Source: an uncultured Oscillospiraceae bacterium
Lineage (GTDB): Bacteria > Bacillota > Clostridia > Oscillospirales > Oscillospiraceae
Length of the DNA: 14,129 bases
Assembly: GCA_902497145.1 (NCBI GenBank)
Contig: CABVDR010000065.1
Location: forward strand, 1 to 14,129
Direction of reading: 5' to 3'
A program made the translations under genes and the position numbers. Below are positions 6,244 to 13,833 of this stretch, piece by piece (position 1 is the stretch's first letter; each line of letters opens with the position of its first letter). The notes below the pieces were generated by a model, which searched no databases, had not been told where the DNA came from, and saw nothing but the letters and a program-made list of their open reading frames with translations.

Positions 6244-8125
6244 GCTTTCCCGGGAACAACTGAAAGTCCGTCAGATGAAGGCCAAGCGGGCGCTGGAGGC
6301 TCAGCGCCGTCAGGTCCTCATCTGCGCCGGTACCGGCTGCATTGCCGGCGGCTCCCTGAACATCTATGAGCGGATGAAGGAGGAATGTGAGCGTCGGGGC
6401 CTGAACGTCCACGTGGGCCTTCTGCGGGAGGACGAGACCCCCGAGACCAGCGCTGACGACATCAACCTCAAGCGCAGCGGCTGCCACGGCTTCTGCGAGA
6501 TGGGGCCCCTGCTCCAGATCGAGCCTGACGGTATTCTCTACACCCATGTGCAAGTGGAGGACTGCGACGAGATCATCGAGCAGACCCTGCTGCGGGGCAA
6601 GGTAATCCCCCGCCTGCTCTATCAGTTGGACGGCGTGACTTACGAAAAGCACGAGGACATCCCCTTCTACCATAAGCAGCACCGGGTGGTGCTGGAAAAC
6701 TGCGGCACCACTGACGCCGAGGACATTGACGAGTATCTGGCCAAGGACGGCTACTCCGCCTTTGAAAAGGCCCTGTTTGAAATGACCGACGAGGCCATCT
6801 GCAAAGAAATTTTAGACTCCGGCCTGCGGGGCCGAGGCGGCGGCGGCTTCCCCGCCGGACGCAAGTGGGAGAGCGTGCGCCAGCAGCCCAAGGGCAAGAA
6901 GTATGTGGTGTGTAACGGCGACGAGGGCGATCCCGGCGCTTTCATGGACCGCTCCATCATGGAGGGCAACCCCCACTCCATCATTGAGGGCATGCTCATT
7001 GCCGGTGTGGCAGCGGGCAGCGACGAAGGATACATCTATGTCCGCGCCGAGTACCCCCTGGCGGTGTCCCGCCTGCGCACCGCCATCGCCCGGGCGGAGG
7101 AGCTGGGCCTGTTGGGCGACCACATTCTGGGCACCGACTTTTCCTTCCATCTCCATGTGAACCGGGGCGCCGGCGCCTTCGTCTGCGGCGAGGGCAGTGC
7201 CCTCACCGCCTCCATTGAGGGCAACCGAGGCATGCCCCGTGTGAAACCGCCCCGCACCGTGGAGCACGGCCTGTGGGCGCAGCCCACGGTGCTCAACAAC
7301 GTGGAGACCTTTTCCACCGTCCCCCTCATCATCCGCAACGGCGCGAAATGGTACCGCTCCATCGGTACGGAAAAGAGCCCGGGCACCAAGGCCTTCGCCC
7401 TCACCGGCAACGTGGTGAACACCGGCCTCATTGAGGTGCCCATGGGCACCACCCTGCGGGAGGTCATCTTTGACATCGGCGGCGGCATCAAGGACGGCAA
7501 GAAGTTCAAGGCGGTCCAGATCGGCGGCCCCTCCGGCGGCTGTCTCACCGAGGAGCACCTGGATATGCCCATGGACTTTGACTCTCTGAAGAAAGTAGGG
7601 GCCATGATCGGCTCCGGCGGACTGGTGGTCATGGACGAGGATACCTGCATGGTGGAAGTGGCCAGGTTCTTCATGAACTTCACCCAGAATGAGTCCTGCG
7701 GCAAGTGCGTCCCCTGCCGGGAGGGCACCCGCCGCATGCTGGAGATCCTCACCCGCATTGTCAACAACGAGGGCTCTCTGGAGGATCTGGATCTGCTGGA
7801 GACCTTGGCCTGCACCATCTCCGAGACCTCTCTGTGCGGCCTGGGCCAGAGCGCCTGTAAGCCGGTGCAGAGCACCTTGAAATACTTCCGCAACGAGTAT
7901 CTGGCCCACGTAGTGGATAAGCACTGCCCCCACTGCAACGGCCGCAAGAAGGAGCTGCAGATCGATCCCGAGCTGTGTAAGGGCTGCGGCAAGTGCATGA
8001 AGCAGTGTCCCATGGAGGCCATTTCCGGCCAGATCCGGATGCCCCATGTCATCGACACAGAGAAATGTATCAAATGCGGCGCGTGCTGGGGCTGCTGTCC
8101 CTTCGGCGCCATTCGGGAGGAGTGA
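6230..8125 (+). CDS. hydB: NAD-linked [FeFe]-hydrogenase, NuoF-like flavin subunit
   Basis: This 631-residue subunit holds the FMN and NAD(H) site of the hydrogenase. In order: an N-terminal [2Fe-2S] thioredoxin-like domain (C32, C37, C85, C89); the NuoF core with the glycine-rich FMN/NADH loop GLRGRGGGGFPAG (198-210) and CNGDEGDPGAF (228-238); an SLBB-like segment near 390-470; a [4Fe-4S] site (C490, C493, C496, C536); and a C-terminal two-[4Fe-4S] ferredoxin (C583/586/589/593 and C613/616/619/623). A KHCPHCNG knuckle (564-571) between the last two parts could bind metal. This fusion order is typical of HydB of the electron-bifurcating type. The start at 6230 has AAAGGAGG 9 nt upstream and overlaps the hydC end. 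SD GGGAGGAG for hydA overlaps its 3' end. Confidence 0.95.
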   Translation: MNMTKLSREQLKVRQMKAKRALEAQRRQVLICAGTGCIAGGSLNIYERMKEECERRGLNVHVGLLREDETPETSADDINLKRSGCHGFCEMGPLLQIEPDGILYTHVQVEDCDEIIEQTLLRGKVIPRLLYQLDGVTYEKHEDIPFYHKQHRVVLENCGTTDAEDIDEYLAKDGYSAFEKALFEMTDEAICKEILDSGLRGRGGGGFPAGRKWESVRQQPKGKKYVVCNGDEGDPGAFMDRSIMEGNPHSIIEGMLIAGVAAGSDEGYIYVRAEYPLAVSRLRTAIARAEELGLLGDHILGTDFSFHLHVNRGAGAFVCGEGSALTASIEGNRGMPRVKPPRTVEHGLWAQPTVLNNVETFSTVPLIIRNGAKWYRSIGTEKSPGTKAFALTGNVVNTGLIEVPMGTTLREVIFDIGGGIKDGKKFKAVQIGGPSGGCLTEEHLDMPMDFDSLKKVGAMIGSGGLVVMDEDTCMVEVARFFMNFTQNESCGKCVPCREGTRRMLEILTRIVNNEGSLEDLDLLETLACTISETSLCGLGQSACKPVQSTLKYFRNEYLAHVVDKHCPHCNGRKKELQIDPELCKGCGKCMKQCPMEAISGQIRMPHVIDTEKCIKCGACWGCCPFGAIREE

Positions 8126-8130
8126 GCACT

Positions 8131-9825
8131 ATGGCAAAGGGAATCATGTACATCGACGGCCAGCGGGTCCCCTTCGACGGGGAACCCAACGTGCTCTCCG
8201 TCATCCGCAAGGCGGGCATCGAGCTGCCCACCTTCTGTTACTACTCCGATCTGTCGGTCTACGGCGCGTGCCGGATGTGCGTGGTGGAGGACGAGCGGGG
8301 GAAGATCGAGACCTCCTGCTCCATGAAGCCCCGGGACGGGCTGTCCATCCGCACCAATACCTCCCGCCTGCTCCAGCACCGGCGGATGATCCTGGAGCTG
8401 CTGCTGGCCTCCCACAACTGCAGCTGCACCACCTGTGAGAAGAGCGGCGACTGCCGCCTGCAGGAGCTGGCTATGCGCTTCGGCGTGCGCCGGGTGCGTT
8501 TTGGGGACAGCCGGGAGGAGTCCACCCTGGACGACAGCAGCCCGGCCGTAGTCCGGGATCCCAGTAAGTGCATTCTGTGCGGTGACTGTGTGCGGATGTG
8601 TGAGGAGACCATCGGCATGGGCATCATCGACTTTGCCCGCCGGGGCTACAACATGCGGGTCTCCCCTGCCTTTGGCCGCAAGCTCTCCGAGACCCACTGC
8701 ATCAGCTGTGGCCAGTGCGCCGCCGTGTGCCCCACCGGCGCTATCACGGTCTACAACCAGATTGGCAAGGCCTGGCGGGCCATCCACGACCCCCAGAAGC
8801 GGGTGGTGGTCCAGATCGCTCCCGCCGTCCGGGTGGCGGTAGGCGAGGCCTTCGGCCTGCCTGCGGGGCAGAACGTGCTGGATCAGCTGGTCACTGCCCT
8901 GAAATTCATGGGGGTGGATGAGGTATACGACACCACCTTCGGCGCTGACTTTACCACCATCGAGGAATCTCAGGAGTTTCTGGCCCGGCTGGAGAAGGGC
9001 GGTCCCTTCCCCATGTTCACCTCCTGCTGCCCCGCCTGGGTCAAGTATCTGGAGAATGAGAACCCCAAATATTTAAAGCACATCTCCACCTGTAAGTCCC
9101 CCATGGAGATGTTCGCCTCCATCATCCGCAAGCACTACCAGGAGAAGGACGCCGAGGACGGCCGCACCACTTTCCACATTGCCATCATGCCCTGCACCGC
9201 CAAGAAGATGGAGGCCGCCCGGCCCCAGTTCTACCACAACGGCAAGCCCGATGTGGACTTGGTCCTCACCACCCTGGAGATCATCAACATGATCAAGGAG
9301 TCGGGTATCCAGCTGCCCCAAATGGAGCTGGAATCCCCCGACCTGCCCTTCGGTCTGGGCTCCGGCGCGGCGGTGATCTACGGCTCCACCGGCGGCGTGG
9401 CCGAGGCGGTGATACGCTACTGTCTGCCTGATAAGAGCAAAAACACCCTGCGGGAGCTGCAGTACTCCGCCCTGCGGGGCAACGCCTCCATCCGGGAGGC
9501 CACCGTACAGGTGGGCGAGCGGGAAATCAAGCTGGCGGTGGTTCACGGCCTCATTAACGCCCAGAAGCTGCTCAAGGAGATCGAGGCGGGCACCGCCTAT
9601 TATGACCTGGTGGAGGTCATGACCTGCCCCAACGGCTGCGTAGGCGGCGCAGGACAGCCCTACGGTCTCAAGCAGAAGAAACAGGACCGGGCCTCCGGCC
9701 TGTATGCTGCCGACCGGGCCGCTCCCTTCAAGCGGGCGGAGAAGAACCCGGTGGTGTTGGACTATCTGAAAAACTACACCCCCGAGGAGCGCCACGAGCT
9801 GCTCCACGTCAGCTATACCGACTGA
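8131..9825 (+). CDS. hydA: [FeFe]-hydrogenase catalytic subunit
   Basis: The enzyme interconverts protons and H2 at the H-cluster. The 564-residue protein has an N-terminal [2Fe-2S] domain (C36, C47, C50, C63), a His/Cys [4Fe-4S] site (H95, C99, C102, C108), two ferredoxin-type [4Fe-4S] sites (C147/150/153/157 and C190/193/196/200) and the H-domain. H-cluster motifs are TSCCPAW with C299 and C300, MPCTAKKME with C355, and EVMTCPNGCVGGAGQP with C499 and C503. Residues known for proton transfer in Clostridium pasteurianum CpI (E279, E282, C299, S319) also occur, at the same numbers. Motif 3 has Ala507 where many homologues have Gly. Length matches CpI, with no C-terminal extra cluster domain as in Thermotoga HydA. 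It starts 5 nt after the hydB stop and ends before a strong terminator. Maturation genes are not in the window. Confidence 0.97.
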   Translation: MAKGIMYIDGQRVPFDGEPNVLSVIRKAGIELPTFCYYSDLSVYGACRMCVVEDERGKIETSCSMKPRDGLSIRTNTSRLLQHRRMILELLLASHNCSCTTCEKSGDCRLQELAMRFGVRRVRFGDSREESTLDDSSPAVVRDPSKCILCGDCVRMCEETIGMGIIDFARRGYNMRVSPAFGRKLSETHCISCGQCAAVCPTGAITVYNQIGKAWRAIHDPQKRVVVQIAPAVRVAVGEAFGLPAGQNVLDQLVTALKFMGVDEVYDTTFGADFTTIEESQEFLARLEKGGPFPMFTSCCPAWVKYLENENPKYLKHISTCKSPMEMFASIIRKHYQEKDAEDGRTTFHIAIMPCTAKKMEAARPQFYHNGKPDVDLVLTTLEIINMIKESGIQLPQMELESPDLPFGLGSGAAVIYGSTGGVAEAVIRYCLPDKSKNTLRELQYSALRGNASIREATVQVGEREIKLAVVHGLINAQKLLKEIEAGTAYYDLVEVMTCPNGCVGGAGQPYGLKQKKQDRASGLYAADRAAPFKRAEKNPVVLDYLKNYTPEERHELLHVSYTD

Positions 9826-9839
9826 CCATCCGACAAAAC

Positions 9840-9875
9840 AAGGCGGACCATCCCACTGGGGATGGTCCGCCTTTT
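9840..9875. terminator. Shared bidirectional terminator of hydA and the histidine kinase gene
   Basis: A perfect 15-bp inverted repeat (9840-9854 and 9859-9873) with a 4-nt loop ends in TTTTCTT on the plus strand, 14 nt after the hydA stop. Read leftward it starts 3 nt after the kinase stop at 9877 and runs into TTGTTTTGT. Both convergent operons probably use it. Confidence 0.92.
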
Positions 9876-9876
9876 C

Positions 9877-11133
9877 TTATCCTTGTTTTTGTACCGACAC
9901 CCGGGGCAGGGTAACGGTGAAGCAGGTACCGCTCTGGGCGTCACTCTTCACCTCGATCTGTCCCCGGTGGGCCTGGACAATGGTCTGGGCAATGGCCAGC
10001 CCCAGACCGTAGCCTCCCTCCTTCCGGCTGCGGGAGCCGTCCACCCGGTAAAACCGCTGGAACAGGTGCTCCAGGTGCTCCTGAGGGATGGGGGCACCGG
10101 TGTTGGTCACCGACAGCACGGCCCGCTCCTGGCGACGCTGGAGCTCCAGCCGCACCCGGCCCGGATCCCCGGCATACTTCACTGCGTTGTCCAGCAGGAT
10201 CATCACCAGCCGTTCCAGGCAGTCCAGATCCCCCTGGAGGGTCAGCCCGGGCTGGATCTCACTGTCCAGCTCCACTCCGCTCTCAAACGCCACCGATTCA
10301 AAGCGAAGCACACAGCCAGTAGTCAGATCGCTGAGGTTGCACAGCTGAGACTTAGTGGGCCGCCTGGCGTCGTCGTGCTTGGCCAGAAACAGCATATCCT
10401 CTACCAGACCCTTCATCCGCTGAGCCTCCTCCCGGATATAGCGGATCCACTTGTCCTGGGATGCCACGGTGTCCTGGGCGTGCCCCTCAATAATGCTTGT
10501 ATTAGCCAAGATCACGGTAAGTGGGGTTTTCAGCTCGTGGGAGGCATCGGCTACAAACTGCTGCTGCTGCATCCAAGCCTCCTCCACCGGCTTGAGGGAC
10601 AGGTGGGAGAGAAACAGGCTGATAAGGAAAAACACCACCAGCGCCCCCGCTCCGATCAGCAGGGAGTTGACCACCAACCGCCACAGGGAGCTCCACTCCC
10701 AGCTCAGGTCGGAAAAGGCAATGTGAGTGTCCCCCTTTTGGGTGGTCTCCTTTAAAAAACGCAACCCCAGGTCGTTCAGCTTTCCCCGCTCAGCTCCGGA
10801 GGCCAATACCTCCTCCACCGCCTGCTCCACTACTTCCTGGGAGACCTTGACATTTTCCCCGGCCTCCAGGGAGATCTCCCCCTCCTTGTCTACCGTCACA
10901 CAAAATGCCGGGATCACAGACTGCCACTCCCGCTCTGCCCCTGTCACAGGCGCTTTAAACTCAAACTGGGGCGGCATCCCGTCCCGGCGCAGCATCAGCG
11001 TCATCACCGCCATGCTCTCCCGCTCCAGCTGACTGGCCGTAAAGTAGACCAGCGCCCCAAATACCGCCAGCAGTACCAGGGTCACCAACAGCATGTTGGT
11101 CAGAATAAACTTTACTCGCAGTCTGTGCAGCAT
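9877..11133 (-). CDS. Membrane sensor histidine kinase, OmpR-partner type
   Basis: The 418-residue kinase has a transmembrane helix at about 8-32, an extracytoplasmic sensor of roughly 120 residues with no recognised domain, and a second helix at about 153-177. The linker to the kinase core is short, without an obvious full HAMP. The dimerisation/phosphoacceptor box is FVADASHELKTPLT with H199. The ATPase domain has the N box LLDNAVKYA (N316), a G1-like NTGAPIP (344-350) where the usual Asp is Asn, and G2 GYGLGLA (374-380). It should phosphorylate the response regulator encoded 12 nt upstream. Its SD TAAGGAGG overlaps the regulator stop codon, indicating translational coupling. The signal is unknown. 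The Asn variant of G1 occurs in other Firmicute kinases, so I expect activity. Confidence 0.95.
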   Translation of the reverse strand: MLHRLRVKFILTNMLLVTLVLLAVFGALVYFTASQLERESMAVMTLMLRRDGMPPQFEFKAPVTGAEREWQSVIPAFCVTVDKEGEISLEAGENVKVSQEVVEQAVEEVLASGAERGKLNDLGLRFLKETTQKGDTHIAFSDLSWEWSSLWRLVVNSLLIGAGALVVFFLISLFLSHLSLKPVEEAWMQQQQFVADASHELKTPLTVILANTSIIEGHAQDTVASQDKWIRYIREEAQRMKGLVEDMLFLAKHDDARRPTKSQLCNLSDLTTGCVLRFESVAFESGVELDSEIQPGLTLQGDLDCLERLVMILLDNAVKYAGDPGRVRLELQRRQERAVLSVTNTGAPIPQEHLEHLFQRFYRVDGSRSRKEGGYGLGLAIAQTIVQAHRGQIEVKSDAQSGTCFTVTLPRVSVQKQG

Positions 11134-11145
11134 TCTGCCGCCTCC

Positions 11146-11823
11146 TTATCCCTCTGGATACTCCAGATAGTAGCCCACCTTCCGCACGGTGGAGATGGCC
11201 ACATCGCTGCCCAGAAAGGCCAGTTTCTTGCGCAAAAAGGAGATATAGACCTCCACGTTGTTATCCTCCGCCTCGGAATCCAGACCCCAGATCTTGGCGA
11301 TCAGGGTCTCCTTACTCACCACCGAGCGGCTGTTCACCATCAGCAGACGCATCACTTCAAATTCCTTAAAGCCCAGGCGCACGGAACGCTCCCCCACACT
11401 GAGCAGGCGGCTGGAGCACTCCAGGCTCAGTCCCGAAACCTTTAATACATCCCCGATCACCTCGCCCTGTCGGCGGGTCAGCGCCCGCACCCGGGCCATC
11501 AGTTCCCCACTGTCAAAGGGCTTGGTCATGTAGTCGTCCGCTCCGCAGTCCAGGCCGCCGATCTTGTCGCTGACATCGTCCCGGGCGGTAAGCATCAAAA
11601 TGGGTGTGGAGATATGGGCTGCCCGCAGCCGACGGGCCACCTCAAACCCATCCACCTTGGGGAGCATCACATCCAAGATAATCAGGTCATACTGACCGGT
11701 CAGACCGTAGTCCACGCCGTCCGCTCCGTCTCCCACGGTGTCTGCCTGGTAGCGCTGATCCTCCATCAGCTGCCGTAGGGTCTCGGCCAGCCGTGTCTCG
11801 TCCTCTACAATTAAGATCCGCAT
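11146..11823 (-). CDS. OmpR/PhoB-family response regulator
   Basis: This 225-residue regulator has a receiver domain (1 to about 115) with acidic pair E7/D8, phosphoacceptor D51 (LILDVMLPK-like segment IILDVMLPK), T79 and K101 (TKPF). A winged-helix DNA-binding domain covers about 125-222, ending in ISTVRKVGYYL (213-223). It is a cytosolic transcription factor activated by its cognate kinase, encoded just downstream. SD AGGAGG lies 9 nt before the ATG. A weak promoter and an 11-nt-spaced direct repeat TTTCAG lie 44-60 nt upstream, compatible with autoregulation. The target genes are not identifiable; the neighbouring symporter gene is a candidate only by proximity. Confidence 0.96.
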   Translation of the reverse strand: MRILIVEDETRLAETLRQLMEDQRYQADTVGDGADGVDYGLTGQYDLIILDVMLPKVDGFEVARRLRAAHISTPILMLTARDDVSDKIGGLDCGADDYMTKPFDSGELMARVRALTRRQGEVIGDVLKVSGLSLECSSRLLSVGERSVRLGFKEFEVMRLLMVNSRSVVSKETLIAKIWGLDSEAEDNNVEVYISFLRKKLAFLGSDVAISTVRKVGYYLEYPEG

Positions 11824-11850
11824 ACTGGGTTCCTCCTGTCCGTTTTCCCC

Positions 11851-11883
11851 ATCTTACCCTAGGAAACTGAAATCTGTCTGAAA
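11851..11883 (-). promoter_or_regulatory. Candidate promoter and regulator-binding repeat upstream of the response regulator
   Basis: On the minus strand a direct repeat TTTCAG-N5-TTTCAG (11883-11878 and 11872-11867) has an 11-nt period, the spacing typical of OmpR/PhoB-family dimers on one DNA face. It overlaps a weak -35 (CAGACA, 11880-11875), 18 nt from a -10-like TAAGAT (11856-11851). Each hexamer matches consensus at only 4 of 6 positions, as expected for an activated promoter, but chance is possible. Confidence 0.35.
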
Positions 11884-11912
11884 GGAGTGTATCACATCTG
11901 GGCCGGAAAGGC

Positions 11913-11950
11913 AAAAAGATCCGGCACCCTGTCTTTTCAGGATGCCGGAC
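11913..11950 (-). terminator. Intrinsic terminator of the symporter gene
   Basis: On the minus strand, a stem of about 12-13 pairs including a G-U wobble (arms about 11950-11938 and 11931-11919) with a 6-nt AAAAGA loop is followed by CTTTTTG (11918-11912 region). It begins about 11 nt after the symporter stop and precedes the response regulator promoter, so the symporter and the two-component genes are separate transcription units. Confidence 0.85.
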
Positions 11951-11960
11951 CGCAGATTTT

Positions 11961-13379
11961 TTAACCTCCCACCAGGGCCTTCAGGTTGTCCAGGATCTTA
12001 AACTTGTCGTTGTATCCAAAGACAAAGATGATGAGCATAATGATGGGTAGAATGTAGGTCACATAGAAGCGGACCCCCTTGGGGAACTTCAGGCCGGAGC
12101 CGGTGTTGGCCTCAGCCAGGAAGTTATCCCAGCCCCAGCCTTTCCGGCTGACGCAGAAGAGCAGGTACACCAGAGATCCCAGGGGAAGCAGGTTGTTGCT
12201 GACGATAAAGTCCTCCAGGTCCATCACGCCGCTGCCTGAGCCAAAGGGCTGGAAGCCGGAGAGGACGTTAAAGCCCAGCAGGCAGGGCAGAGACAGGATG
12301 ATGATGGCCACGGTGTTCACCGCCACCGCCTTCTGTCGGTTCCAGCCCCACTTGTCGATGCAGAAGGACAGGATGTTCTCAAACACCGCGATCACGGTGG
12401 ACAAAGCGGCAAAGGACATGAATACAAAGAACAGCGCGCCCCACACCTGACCCATAGGCATCTCGTTGAATACGTTGGGCAGGGTGATGAAGATGAGGTT
12501 CGGGCCGGAGTCGGGGGCCACATCAAAGGCAAAGCAGGCGGGGAAAATGATGAGGCCTGCGGTAAAGGCCACGAAGGTATCCAGCACCCCCACCCGGATC
12601 GCCTCGCCGGCCAGGGAGTGCTCCTTGCCGATATAGCTGCCAAAGATGGCCAGGGCACCGATGCCCAGGGACAGGGTAAAGAAGGCCTGACCCATGGCGG
12701 CGTAGACTGCCTCACCCAGGATAAAGTTTCCGTTGGCGTCATAGGTGAGGTTATGGAAGTTGGGCATGAGGTAGAACTTCAGGCCCTCTTCCGCCCCATT
12801 GAGCAAAATGGAATTGACCGCCAGCACCACCATCAGAGCCAGCAGGCAGAGCATCATCACCTTGGTAACCTTCTCCACGCTGTTCTGCAGGCCGCGGGAG
12901 CAGATGAGCATGCACAGCACCACCACAATGACCATAAAGACAGCCATCAAACCGGGCTGGCCCATCAGGGCATTGAACTCATTGCTCACTCCGGCAGTAT
13001 CCAGACCTACAAAGTCGCCCTTCACCATTTTTACAAAGTACAGCAGCAGCCAGCCAGCAATGGTAGTATAGAACATCATCAGCAGGTAGTTGCCTGCAAT
13101 ACCAAACCAGCTGTAAATGTGCCACTTGCTCCCCTTGGGCTCCAGCACATTAAAGGACAGGGCAATGCTCTTCTGGCTGGCCCGTCCTACGGAAAACTCC
13201 ATGACCATAACAGGCAGACCCATGATGATCAGAAACAGCAGATATACCAGCACGAAAGCCGCGCCGCCGTATTTACCGGTAATGTACGGGAACCGCCACA
13301 CATTTCCCAGGCCGATGGCACACCCCGCTGAAATCAGCAGGAAGCCCAGCCGGGAGGAGAAACTCTCTCGCTTTTGCAC
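11961..13379 (-). CDS. Neurotransmitter:sodium symporter (NSS/SNF) family transporter
   Basis: This 472-residue integral membrane protein has the LeuT fold with about 12 predicted helices. TM1 carries the unwound ion/substrate segment GCAIGLGNVWRFPYITGKYGGAAF (about 19-42). TM5 is preceded by GLQNSVEKVTKVMM (163-176), TM6 holds FTLSLGIGALAIFGSYIG (234-251), and TM8 the Na2-site segment FAALSTVIAVFE (323-334). Family members couple Na+ entry to uptake of amino acids; bacterial examples are Tyt1, TnaT and MhsT. The substrate here is unknown, with a hydrophobic or aromatic amino acid most likely. I chose GTG 13379 since TAAGGAGG (13395-13388) is 8 nt upstream; the in-frame TTG at 13385 would sit only 2 nt from the SD. 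It has its own promoter and terminator. Confidence 0.95.
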   Translation of the reverse strand: MQKRESFSSRLGFLLISAGCAIGLGNVWRFPYITGKYGGAAFVLVYLLFLIIMGLPVMVMEFSVGRASQKSIALSFNVLEPKGSKWHIYSWFGIAGNYLLMMFYTTIAGWLLLYFVKMVKGDFVGLDTAGVSNEFNALMGQPGLMAVFMVIVVVLCMLICSRGLQNSVEKVTKVMMLCLLALMVVLAVNSILLNGAEEGLKFYLMPNFHNLTYDANGNFILGEAVYAAMGQAFFTLSLGIGALAIFGSYIGKEHSLAGEAIRVGVLDTFVAFTAGLIIFPACFAFDVAPDSGPNLIFITLPNVFNEMPMGQVWGALFFVFMSFAALSTVIAVFENILSFCIDKWGWNRQKAVAVNTVAIIILSLPCLLGFNVLSGFQPFGSGSGVMDLEDFIVSNNLLPLGSLVYLLFCVSRKGWGWDNFLAEANTGSGLKFPKGVRFYVTYILPIIMLIIFVFGYNDKFKILDNLKALVGG

Positions 13380-13400
13380 ACACAAAACCTCCTTAAAAAT

Positions 13401-13426
13401 CGAAGCAGTCCTCTCAACCTGCTTCG
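13401..13426 (-). promoter_or_regulatory. 5' leader hairpin directly before the symporter SD
   Basis: On the minus strand, CGAAGCAG and CTGCTTCG form a perfect 8-bp stem with a 10-nt loop, followed by ATTTTTAAGGAGG. With transcription predicted to start near 13432, this hairpin makes up most of the untranslated leader. It could stabilise the mRNA, affect SD access or act as a weak attenuator. Function is inferred. Confidence 0.5.
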
Positions 13427-13438
13427 GAAACAGAAGTT

Positions 13439-13467
13439 ATTTTAGCAGTATCTTTCCCCTGGGTCAA
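13439..13467 (-). promoter_or_regulatory. Predicted sigma-A promoter of the symporter gene
   Basis: TTGACC (13467-13462) and TAAAAT (13444-13439) on the minus strand are exactly 17 nt apart, and TGC before the -10 gives an extended -10 element. The match is strong and about 60 nt upstream of the GTG start. Confidence 0.75.
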
Positions 13468-13554
13468 TCATTTCCCACTATTTTCCCCTGTTTTTCTGCA
13501 CAAACGCATAAAATACCTGTCAGATCTGCACATTTTCGTATGGATTTTTCTGTC

Positions 13555-13617
13555 AAAAAAATTTTTTCAGTTTTTTTGCAAAAAACTCTTGCCAAGTTCT
13601 TTTTCTTGTGCTATACT
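13555..13617 (+). promoter_or_regulatory. Promoter of tRNA-Arg with upstream A/T tracts
   Basis: TTGCCA (13589-13594), a 17-nt spacer and TATACT (13612-13617) with a TGC extended -10 form a strong sigma-A promoter about 47 nt before the tRNA. Just upstream, A7T6 (13555-13567) and GTTTTTT-TGC-AAAAAAC (13570-13586) give phased A/T tracts resembling an UP element, as is usual for stable-RNA promoters. Confidence 0.8.
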
Positions 13618-13664
13618 AGCGTAGCTGTCAGGGACAGCGAACAAGAAACAATAAAATCTGATAT

Positions 13665-13741
13665 GCGGCTGTAGCTCAGTTGGATAGAGTGTTTGGCTAC
13701 GAACCAAAAGGTCGGGGGTTCGAATCCCTTCAGCCGTACCA
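13665..13741 (+). tRNA. tRNA-Arg (anticodon ACG)
   Basis: The 77-nt sequence folds as a complete cloverleaf: acceptor arms GCGGCTG and CAGCCGT, D stem GCTC/GAGT, anticodon stem TTTGG/CCAAA with loop CTACGAA (anticodon 13699-13701), T loop TTCGAAT and an encoded CCA. ACG is read as ICG after adenosine deamination and decodes CGU, CGC and CGA. Several G-U pairs occur (1-72, 10-25, 49-65, 50-64). All conserved positions seen are intact, so it should be functional. Confidence 0.97.
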
Positions 13742-13767
13742 AAATGTGTAGACAAAAAAGATACACG

Positions 13768-13808
13768 GCAGAAACACCGCACAGAAGTGCGGTGTTTCTG
13801 CTATTTCG
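13768..13808 (+). terminator. Terminator downstream of tRNA-Arg
   Basis: A perfect 15-bp inverted repeat (13768-13782 and 13787-13801) with a 4-nt AGAA loop lies 26 nt after the CCA end. The tail TATTTCGG is a short, imperfect U-tract, so some read-through is possible. Confidence 0.8.
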
Positions 13809-13833
13809 GAAGATTTTATAGAAAAACAGCACA

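Noticed and set aside
6812..8787. Long antisense open frames across hydB and hydA
   Set aside because: They lie fully opposite well-conserved subunits, have low-complexity composition and lack suitable start contexts.
13380..13385. TTG 13385 as start of the symporter
   Set aside because: It would sit only 2 nt from the SD; GTG 13379 has the proper 8-nt spacing.
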